Source: an uncultured Eubacteriales bacterium
GTDB taxonomy: Bacteria > Bacillota > Clostridia > Oscillospirales > CAG-272
DNA length: 46,271 bases
Assembly: GCA_900546315.1 (NCBI GenBank)
Contig: URCP01000013.1
Coordinates: forward strand, 1-46,271
Reading direction: 5' to 3'
Shown in pieces: positions 40,382 through 46,271 of the stretch. Within the stretch, counting starts at the first letter, position 1. The number at the start of each line of letters is the position of its first letter. Below the pieces are notes generated by a model. It had not been told where the DNA came from and ran no database searches. It was given only the letters and a program-made list of their open reading frames with translations. The position numbers and the translations under genes were made by a program.

Positions 40382-40409
40382 GCGCCGGTCGTCATCTGAC
40401 AGCCGGCGC
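40382..40409. terminator. Hairpin terminator between araC and the gfo gene
   Basis: GCGCCGG / CCGGCGC outer stem with inner GTCA-TC-TGAC; TTTGATCATGCTTTT follows on the plus side. Confidence 0.55.
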
Positions 40410-40445
40410 TTTGATCATGCTTTTACCAATTTATCGCTGATTCTC

Positions 40446-41549
40446 TCAGTCAAGCACGCCCGTCGGCATACTCTTGTCAAGCGGTTTTCTTCTCTCGTAA
40501 TCCGACTCGATGGCGACCTCGTAGTGCTCGTGTCCGCTCTTCGTGAAGCCCTCCATTATCTCGAGAACGTGCAGGGTCTGGACATGCGAGCATCTGAAGT
40601 CACGTCCGGTGCGAAGCGCCTTCGCCATGTCCGCGAGCCCGAGCGCGCGGCTGTTTCCGGAGTAGTCCGGGAATGTGAGCGGCACCTCACGAACTTCCTC
40701 TCCGGGTCTGAATACGCTCACCGGGCCGCCGAAGCAGTTCGGGTCCGGGACGAACAGCGTTCCCTTTGAGCCGTAAACCTCGAGCCGCGCCTGATACGGA
40801 TAGTACGCGTCAAAGGTCGTGAAGAGCGTGCCGATGGCTCCGGATCTGAACCTCATCGTTCCGGCTATATACGTGTCGACGTCCACGTCAATGATCTCGC
40901 CGCCATGCGGTTTTGAAGTGATCGTGCGCTGTGCGAAGCTCTTCTTTGTCATCGCCGACACGTCGGATACTCCGCCGAGCAGGTTGATCATCGCGGTCAG
41001 GTAGTACGGTCCCATATCGAACATAGGTCCGCCGCCGTGCTTGTAATAGAACTCCGGATCCGGATGCCACGTCTCGTGTCCGCGGCATATCATGAATCCC
41101 GCCGCGCCGACCGGCGTTCCGATCTCGCCCGAGTCGATAAGCTCACGGCAGGTCTGTATCCCCGCGCCGAGGAACGTGTCCGGCGCTCCGCCGAGCATGA
41201 GCCCTTTCTCCTTCGCGAGACGCACGAGCTTGCGTCCCTCAGTGAGGGTCGCCGCGAGCGGCTTTTCGGAATAGACGTGCTTTCCCGCCATGAGCGCCGC
41301 CCTCGACACCTCGAAGTGCTCCGCGGGACGGGTGATGTTGAGGACAATGTCGACCTCCGGATCGGCGAAAAGCTCGTACATATCGCGGTAAAGCTTCATG
41401 CCGTACTTCTTGACGGCGTTCTCCGCACGCTCCGGGATGAGGTCGCAGACGCCCGCTATCTCGATCTCCTTGTAAAGGTTAGTGATATTTTCAAGATATA
41501 TGCCAGAGATCGCGCCGACCCCGACAAAACCTATTTTAACCGGTTTCAT
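40446..41549 (-). CDS. Gfo/Idh/MocA-family oxidoreductase
   Basis: 367 residues from ATG 41549 (AAAGGAAA); a longer frame reaching 41756 overlaps the thuA gene and lacks a ribosome site. N-terminal Rossmann fold VKIGFVGVGAISGIYLEN, catalytic EKPLAATLTEG (Lys of EKP), and a C-terminal GFO domain with MFDMGPYYLTAMINLLGG. An NAD(P)-dependent sugar or cyclitol dehydrogenase of unknown substrate. Last gene of the xylA-xylB-thuA-gfo operon. ThuA and Gfo/Idh/MocA proteins are common partners in sugar-derivative catabolism. Confidence 0.88.
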   Translation of the reverse strand: MKPVKIGFVGVGAISGIYLENITNLYKEIEIAGVCDLIPERAENAVKKYGMKLYRDMYELFADPEVDIVLNITRPAEHFEVSRAALMAGKHVYSEKPLAATLTEGRKLVRLAKEKGLMLGGAPDTFLGAGIQTCRELIDSGEIGTPVGAAGFMICRGHETWHPDPEFYYKHGGGPMFDMGPYYLTAMINLLGGVSDVSAMTKKSFAQRTITSKPHGGEIIDVDVDTYIAGTMRFRSGAIGTLFTTFDAYYPYQARLEVYGSKGTLFVPDPNCFGGPVSVFRPGEEVREVPLTFPDYSGNSRALGLADMAKALRTGRDFRCSHVQTLHVLEIMEGFTKSGHEHYEVAIESDYERRKPLDKSMPTGVLD

Positions 41550-41563
41550 GGTAGTGTTTCCTT

Positions 41564-42286
41564 TCAATACATTTTTGCTGTGTTCTCGAATCTTTCGGTC
41601 GTGAGATGATGCTCTTCGGCATACTTCTTGCCTTCCGCCGCCCAGAGCATTCCGCGCTTCATCAGTATCCCCGCTTCGGGCGACTTGTCGAAGACGTCGT
41701 CGTGATGACCGAGGGACGTGTAGAACACCCTGCCGTTGCCCCAGAACTTCGTCCACGCGACCGGCATATCCACAGGCTTGTTGGAAACGTGATAATAATT
41801 CACGAGCGGGAACCTCGTCGTCGCGAGCACCTCTACCGCCGGGTCAATGTGGAGATAATAATGCTCACTGCAAACGTGGAAGTCCTCAATGCCCTCAATG
41901 ATCGGGCTCGAGCCGTGACGGATGTTGACCGTGTATTCGATGCCGTCTCCACCGGGATGGCTCACCCACTGGCCGCCGGTCATGAACTGCCACTCCGTGT
42001 TGTTCCGGAACGCGTCGCACATACCGCCGTGACAGCCCGCGAGACCCGTGCCGCGTCCGACAGCCTTCGAGATATTTGAGACGCGTTCCCCCGTGATGTC
42101 GCCCATCGTCCAGCAGGCGACGATCAGATCGTATTCGCAGAGCTTGTCCGCGTCGTCAAGGCATTCCTGATTGTCGAATATATCGACCGTGTATCCCTCT
42201 TCTTCCATGTAGCGTCCGAAACGCTTCGATGTGAGCTGCGGCTCGTGTCCGTCCCATCCGCCCTCGAAAATAAGTACTCTTTTCAT
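41564..42286 (-). CDS. ThuA-domain protein (trehalose-utilisation-like)
   Basis: 240 residues, ATG 42286 behind GAAAGGAA. ThuA glutamine-amidotransferase-like fold: VLIFEGGWDGHEP, VACWTMGDITG, GTGLAGCHGGMCDAF (the nucleophile-elbow region) and VFYTSLGHHDDVF. In some bacteria ThuA with ThuB (a Gfo/Idh/MocA enzyme) converts disaccharides to keto derivatives. The same pairing is seen here, 14 bases from the gfo gene. Confidence 0.88.
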   Translation of the reverse strand: MKRVLIFEGGWDGHEPQLTSKRFGRYMEEEGYTVDIFDNQECLDDADKLCEYDLIVACWTMGDITGERVSNISKAVGRGTGLAGCHGGMCDAFRNNTEWQFMTGGQWVSHPGGDGIEYTVNIRHGSSPIIEGIEDFHVCSEHYYLHIDPAVEVLATTRFPLVNYYHVSNKPVDMPVAWTKFWGNGRVFYTSLGHHDDVFDKSPEAGILMKRGMLWAAEGKKYAEEHHLTTERFENTAKMY

Positions 42287-42305
42287 TGTGTTATTCCTTT
42301 CTGTA

Positions 42306-43829
42306 TCACAGTTTCGCGAGCGCGCCGAAGTCAGCTTTCAGATGGCCGTACAGCGCGTCATAGACGCCATAGAACCTTCCGTATTCCTTACCGCGGTTCA
42401 TGTCCGGGGTGACAGTCTCCTTCGTCCTGACGACCGCCCCGCAGGCTTCACAAACGTCTCCGTATATCCCCGCGCCGACCATCGCGAGTATCGCCGCGCC
42501 GAGCGACGGCCCCTCATCCGACTCAACGGTCGAGACAGGTATGCCATAGACGTCGGCGAGCATCTGACGCCAGAATCCGCTTTTTCCTCCGCCGCCGCAG
42601 ACCTTCATGTCGTCGGTCACAACGCCCATCCCGGAGAGCACCGACAGACAGTCGTTCAGCGAGTAGCACACGCCCTCGAGAACCGCCCTTATCATATGCG
42701 CGCGGGTGTGAACCGCCGACATCCCGACAAAAGCCCCGCGGCAGTCCGGGTCAAGATGCGGCGTCCGCTCTCCCATCAGATACGGAAGATATATCAGCCT
42801 GTCCGCCCCGACCGGCGTTTTTCCGGCTTCCGCGCACATTATGTCGTATGGGTCGACGCCCTTTTCTTTCGCCTCGTTTGTCTCCTCGGTGCAGACGTTG
42901 TCCCTGAGCCACCTGAGCGACAGACCAGCTGCCTGTGTGACGCCCATGACGTGCCACGCTCCCGGAACCGCGCAGCAGAAAGTGTGGACGCGCCCCTCGG
43001 GGTCAATGCGTATTTCATCGCTGTGCGCGAAGACCACTCCGCTCGTGCCTATCGTCGTGAAAGCCCTGCCGTTTCTGACGACTCCCTCTCCGACCGCCGC
43101 CGCGGCGTTGTCCCCGGCTCCCGCGACAACCGGTATCCCGGCGGGCAGCCCGGTCAGGTCTGCAATTTCTTCCGACAAGTATCCGGTTATCTCAGGTGAT
43201 TCGTACACCTTTCCGAGCATCGAAATGTCTATACCGAGCTTTCCGGCGACCTCCTCAGACCAGCGTCTTCCCGGAACATCGAGAAGCTGCATACCGCTCG
43301 CGTCAGAGACGTCGGTCGCGAACTCCCCGGTGAATACGTATCGTATGTAGTCTTTCGGGAGGATGATGTGACGGCATTTAGCGAATATCTCGGGCTCATG
43401 CTTCTTCACCCATATTATCTTCGACGCCGTGAAGCCGGTCAGCGCCGGGTTCGCCGTTATTTCAATAAGGCGCTTTCTGCCGATTGTCTCCTCAATTTCG
43501 CGGCACTCCTCACCTGTTCTCTGGTCGCACCAGATTATCGCGTTTCTGAGGACGTTTCTATCATCGTCAAGCATCACAAGACCGTGCATCTGACCCGTGA
43601 GACCTATTCCGACTATATCATTCTTATCGACGCCGCTCTTCCTGACAACTTCGGCGGACGCCTTTATCGCGGCGTTTCTCCAGTCCTCCGGCGACTGCTC
43701 AGCCCAGCCGTTCCTCGGCTGATACAGCGGGTAATCGACAGTCACGGCGGCGGCGCGCCGTCCCATCTCGTCAAAGAGAGCCGCTTTCGTGCCGGACGTT
43801 CCTACATCTATTCCGAGTGTGTATCGCAT
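42306..43829 (-). CDS. xylB: Xylulokinase
   Basis: 507 residues, ATG 43829, 13 bases after xylA. FGGY kinase signatures: YTLGIDVGTSGTKAALFD (phosphate-1), GLTGQMHGLVMLD (xylulose-specific Met-His), GAGDNAAAAVGEGVV (catalytic Asp) and MKVCGGGGKSGFWRQMLADV (adenosine site). It phosphorylates D-xylulose to D-xylulose 5-phosphate in the cytoplasm. Confidence 0.94.
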   Translation of the reverse strand: MRYTLGIDVGTSGTKAALFDEMGRRAAAVTVDYPLYQPRNGWAEQSPEDWRNAAIKASAEVVRKSGVDKNDIVGIGLTGQMHGLVMLDDDRNVLRNAIIWCDQRTGEECREIEETIGRKRLIEITANPALTGFTASKIIWVKKHEPEIFAKCRHIILPKDYIRYVFTGEFATDVSDASGMQLLDVPGRRWSEEVAGKLGIDISMLGKVYESPEITGYLSEEIADLTGLPAGIPVVAGAGDNAAAAVGEGVVRNGRAFTTIGTSGVVFAHSDEIRIDPEGRVHTFCCAVPGAWHVMGVTQAAGLSLRWLRDNVCTEETNEAKEKGVDPYDIMCAEAGKTPVGADRLIYLPYLMGERTPHLDPDCRGAFVGMSAVHTRAHMIRAVLEGVCYSLNDCLSVLSGMGVVTDDMKVCGGGGKSGFWRQMLADVYGIPVSTVESDEGPSLGAAILAMVGAGIYGDVCEACGAVVRTKETVTPDMNRGKEYGRFYGVYDALYGHLKADFGALAKL

Positions 43830-43842
43830 ATCTCCACCCGTA

Positions 43843-45159
43843 TCAGAACATCAGCGAGTTCAGAAGGCTCTCGAGGTACTCCTGCCTTCCGCTCGTGTTC
43901 GTTGTCACGTCTCCCATCCTCTTCGCGTACTCTTCAAGCTCTTCGATTGTAGCGGTTCTGTCTGCGATCCTCTTTCCGATGCCGGTCGTGTAGCTCTTGT
44001 ATCTCTCGGTGACAAACTCGTCAAGTCTGCCGTCCCTCAGTATCTTCTCCGCGAGCCTCAGTCCGAGCGCGAAGGAATCCATGCCCGCGATATAGGCGTA
44101 CGCGACGTCCTCCCAGGTATACGATCCGCGCCTCGTCTTCGCGTCAAAGTTTAGTCCGCCGTTCGTGAACCCGCCCGCGCGCAGAACCTCGAGCATACAC
44201 ATCGTCGTCTCATAGACGTTCGTCGGGAATTGGTCGGTGTCCCAGCCGAGGAACATATCGCCCTGGTTCGCGTCAATTGAGCCGAACAGCCCGTTTATTC
44301 TCGCGACCTCAAGCTCATGCTGGAAGGAGTGCCCTGCGAGCGTCGCGTGGTTCGCCTCGATGTTGAGCCTGAAATCCCGGTCGAGCCCGTACTTCGCGAG
44401 GAAACCGCAGACTGTCGCGGCGTCGAAATCGTACTGGTGCTTCGTCGGCTCCTTCGGCTTCGGCTCAATGTAAAAGTCTCCCAAAAAGCCTATGCTTCTC
44501 GCGTATTCGGACGTTATCTTCAGGAGGAACGCGAGATTGTCAAGCTCGAGCTTCATGTCGGTGTTGAGCAGCGTCTCGTAGCCCTCGCGTCCGCCCCAGT
44601 AGACGTATCCGTTTCCGCCGAGCTTCACGGTCAGCTCCGCCGCCTTCTTTATCTGCGCCGCCGCAAAGGCGAATACGTCAGCGTTCGGGGATGTCCCAGC
44701 GCCGTGCATATATCTCGGGTTCGAGAAGCAGTTCGCCGTGCCCCAGAGGAGCTTCTTGTCATGCTCCGCCATGAGATCCTTTATAAGGTCGCTTATGACG
44801 TCAAGCCGCTCGTTTGATTCCCCGAGCGTGCGTCCCTCCGGCGCGATATCGCGGTCGTGGAAGCAGAAATAGTCTATCGAGAGCTTATCCATGAACTCGA
44901 ACGCCGCGTGAGCCTTTGCCTTCGCGATTTCCATCGGATCGGTCTCTCCATACGTTTTGACATTCGTTCCGACGCCGAACATATCGGTTCCGTCGGCGCA
45001 CATCGTGTGCCACCAAGACATCGCGAACTTCAGCTGCTCCCTCATTGTCTTTCCGAGGATCACCTCGTCGGGATCGTAAAATCTGAACGCCATCGGGTTC
45101 GCCGTGTTTCTGCCCTCGTATCTGACGCGCGGGATCATCTGGAAAAATTCTCTTGCCAT
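43843..45159 (-). CDS. xylA: Xylose isomerase
   Basis: 438 residues, ATG 45159 with AAAGGA upstream. Class II enzyme by length and N-terminus. Catalytic His in YFCFHDRDIAPEG, YVYWGGREGYE, metal ligands in FYIEPKPKEPTKHQYDFD, NIEANHATLAGH and GWDTDQFPTN. It converts D-xylose to D-xylulose in the cytoplasm. First gene of xylA-xylB-thuA-gfo, divergent from an AraC regulator. Confidence 0.95.
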   Translation of the reverse strand: MAREFFQMIPRVRYEGRNTANPMAFRFYDPDEVILGKTMREQLKFAMSWWHTMCADGTDMFGVGTNVKTYGETDPMEIAKAKAHAAFEFMDKLSIDYFCFHDRDIAPEGRTLGESNERLDVISDLIKDLMAEHDKKLLWGTANCFSNPRYMHGAGTSPNADVFAFAAAQIKKAAELTVKLGGNGYVYWGGREGYETLLNTDMKLELDNLAFLLKITSEYARSIGFLGDFYIEPKPKEPTKHQYDFDAATVCGFLAKYGLDRDFRLNIEANHATLAGHSFQHELEVARINGLFGSIDANQGDMFLGWDTDQFPTNVYETTMCMLEVLRAGGFTNGGLNFDAKTRRGSYTWEDVAYAYIAGMDSFALGLRLAEKILRDGRLDEFVTERYKSYTTGIGKRIADRTATIEELEEYAKRMGDVTTNTSGRQEYLESLLNSLMF

Positions 45160-45223
45160 GACAGTACTTTATCCTTTCTCTTGCCGGTTTATAGTTCCGG
45201 ACGTTTTTTTGCTTTCTGATTAT

Positions 45224-45252
45224 ATTATAGTATATATCCACTTGATTTTTCA
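45224..45252 (-). promoter_or_regulatory. Probable promoter of the xylA operon
   Basis: Minus strand: TGAAAA (45252-45247), 17 bases, TATAAT (45229-45224). The poor -35 suggests activator dependence. It overlaps the -35 of the divergent araC promoter. Confidence 0.5.
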
Positions 45253-45270
45253 CGCCATTTGTGATATAAT
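45242..45270 (+). promoter_or_regulatory. Promoter of the araC-type gene next to xylA
   Basis: TTGATT (45242-45247), 17 bases, TATAAT (45265-45270). Two direct copies of ATTTGTGAT (45257-45265 and 45282-45290), 25 bases apart, flank the -10 and could be AraC-type half sites. Confidence 0.6.
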
Positions 45271-45307
45271 TAATAGACATAATTTGTGATTGTCACACTG
45301 GAAGGAG

Positions 45308-46105
45308 ATGATCCGGATTTTCTACGAATTCTACCACCCGGTCGCGAACGATTATTACGTGTTCCAGAAAGACGAGGATTTCTCGTTCTCATCGCATCTG
45401 CATTACTGCTTCGAGCTTATCGTCGTGACAGACGGCGGGATGGTCGTCCGGGTTGATGAGCGCGAATACACGCTGAGCGCCGGGGAAGCCGTGCTTATAT
45501 TCCCGAACCAGGTGCACTCAATGTCGACGCCCGTTCACTCGCGCAGCGTTCTCTGCATATTCTCGCCAAACCTGATAAGCGCCTTCTCGACAAAGCTGAC
45601 CGGCAGGGTTCCTGTCGACAACCGGTTCGTCCCGTCCGGGTTCTATATTGAAAGGATGATCGGGTACAGAAACGGCGCGGACAGGATTCATCTCAAGGGG
45701 CTTCTCTACTCCCTCGCCGCCGAGTTCGGCGAGAGGGCGGAATACAGGGACGCCGGGGCGGCGGGCGCGGCGCTTCTGGCGAGCACAATCTTCCGTTTCA
45801 TAGAGGAGCGCTACACCGAGGACTGCTCGCTCTCGACGCTGGCGCGGAAGGTCGGGTACGACTACGCCTACCTCTCGTCGTATTTCAAGAAGACCGTCGG
45901 AATCCCCTACAACGAGTACGTGAACAGATACCGCGTCAGCAAGGCGTGCTACTTGCTGTCAAACTGCGGCAGGACAATCCTCGAGATATCCGCCGAGTGC
46001 GGCTTCAACTCACTGAGATCAATGAACCGGAACTTCAAAAAGCAGACGGGGGTTACTCCCGCGGAGTACCGTAGGCAGGATCACACCGGCGGGCAGACAA
46101 GCTGA
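45308..46105 (+). CDS. AraC-family regulator, neighbour of xylA
   Basis: 265 residues if it starts at ATG 45308. That ATG touches the strong GGAAGGAG ribosome site, so the true start is unsure; a TTG at 45290 has no ribosome site and an ATT at 45317 has ideal spacing. Cupin-type N-terminus (SSHLHYCFELIVVTDGGMV, AVLIFPNQVHSM) and two helix-turn-helix motifs (about 170-262: CSLSTLARKVGYDYAYLS, ILEISAECGFNSLRSMNR, ending with VTPAEYR). It likely activates the divergent xyl operon in response to xylose. Confidence 0.85.
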   Translation: MIRIFYEFYHPVANDYYVFQKDEDFSFSSHLHYCFELIVVTDGGMVVRVDEREYTLSAGEAVLIFPNQVHSMSTPVHSRSVLCIFSPNLISAFSTKLTGRVPVDNRFVPSGFYIERMIGYRNGADRIHLKGLLYSLAAEFGERAEYRDAGAAGAALLASTIFRFIEERYTEDCSLSTLARKVGYDYAYLSSYFKKTVGIPYNEYVNRYRVSKACYLLSNCGRTILEISAECGFNSLRSMNRNFKKQTGVTPAEYRRQDHTGGQTS

Positions 46106-46148
46106 CGCAAATGACGGTTTTTATCATGTTTCGCGGCGGTTTTGAGCA

Positions 46149-46177
46149 TTGACTGTACAGGCGCTTTCTGGTATAAT
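46149..46177 (+). promoter_or_regulatory. Sigma-A promoter of the GH29 gene
   Basis: TTGACT (46149-46154), 17 bases, TATAAT (46172-46177). Confidence 0.85.
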
Positions 46178-46210
46178 AGTGACAGTAATATCAGAAAGGA
46201 TGGTTAATCC

Positions 46211-46271
46211 ATGGATAACAAGCAATGGTTCAGACAAGCCGGTTTCGGTATGATGATCCACTGGGGGCTGT
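46211..46271 (+). CDS. GH29 alpha-L-fucosidase, N-terminal fragment
   Basis: Begins at ATG 46211 after AAAGGA and runs off the right edge. The 20 visible residues, ending QAGFGMMIHWGL, match the opening of GH29 fucosidases (WF-x-A-KFG-x-FIHWGLYS). No signal peptide is present, so it would be cytoplasmic. The family call rests on this short motif. Confidence 0.7.
   Translation, partial: MDNKQWFRQAGFGMMIHWGL

Noticed and set aside
41550..41756. Extended start of the Gfo/Idh/MocA gene
   Set aside because: The extra 69 codons lie within the 3' part of the thuA gene in another frame; the internal ATG 41549 begins the Rossmann motif and has AAAGGAAA.

Overview
The window looks like chromosomal DNA from a spore-forming, Gram-positive, carbohydrate-degrading Clostridia-type bacterium (Bacillota). 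This rests on a cotJABC spore-coat operon, many lipobox signal peptides, Shine-Dalgarno-led genes (some with TTG or GTG starts), tRNAs with encoded CCA, and near-consensus sigma-A promoters that almost all have 17-bp spacers. The sugar genes (GH51, GH127, the start of a GH29 gene, xylAB, AraC and DeoR regulators, orphan solute-binding lipoproteins) suggest a gut or rumen plant-fibre degrader. The taxon below class is inference.

Layout. 1-2.4 kb (minus): start of an exported protein, a PflX-type radical SAM protein and a CapA-like protein. 2.4-12.55 kb (plus): one promoter, a small lipoprotein, then four tandem paralogous lipoproteins of about 735-775 residues. Each joins an N-terminal propeller-like domain to a C-terminal ABC sugar-binding-protein domain; no permease or ATPase gene is nearby. 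12.56-14.46 kb: a solitary superfamily 3 helicase gene bracketed by 54-bp near-perfect inverted repeats carrying 9-bp iterons. 14.6-17.6 kb: metNIQ behind a long leader with a 33-codon Cys/Met-rich ORF and a terminator/antiterminator pair. 17.7-21.1 kb: EamA transporter, GNAT_C-type protein, cotJABC. 21.2-25.2 kb: GH51 arabinofuranosidase with a solute-binding lipoprotein, and a divergent AraC regulator. 25.2-27.3 kb: APH-fold phosphotransferase, tRNA-Pro, DeoR regulator. 27.4-31.5 kb: polyol-phosphate dehydrogenase, epimerase, solute-binding lipoprotein and GDPD in one operon, started from a promoter that faces the deoR promoter. 31.5-37.2 kb: another orphan solute-binding lipoprotein, Mrp/ApbC, a zinc-ribbon membrane protein, tRNA-Thr and tRNA-Asp, PutP, an XRE regulator. 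37.4-46.3 kb: GH127 with AraC, a three-way-junction palindromic element, the operon xylA-xylB-thuA-gfo with another AraC, and the start of a GH29 fucosidase.

Most notable observations: (a) the inverted-repeat helicase element, which looks like a minimal integrated replicon; (b) a short hairpin repeat inside the helicase reading frame that recurs in an intergenic region 24 kb away; (c) a probable sulfur-amino-acid attenuator ahead of metNIQ, unlike the S-box or T-box expected; (d) the tandem propeller-SBP lipoprotein array, with a 145-bp recombination-prone repeat on both sides of one copy; (e) overlapping face-to-face consensus promoters between deoR and its neighbouring operon; (f) a nested palindrome folding as a three-way junction. 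None of these was checked against a database.
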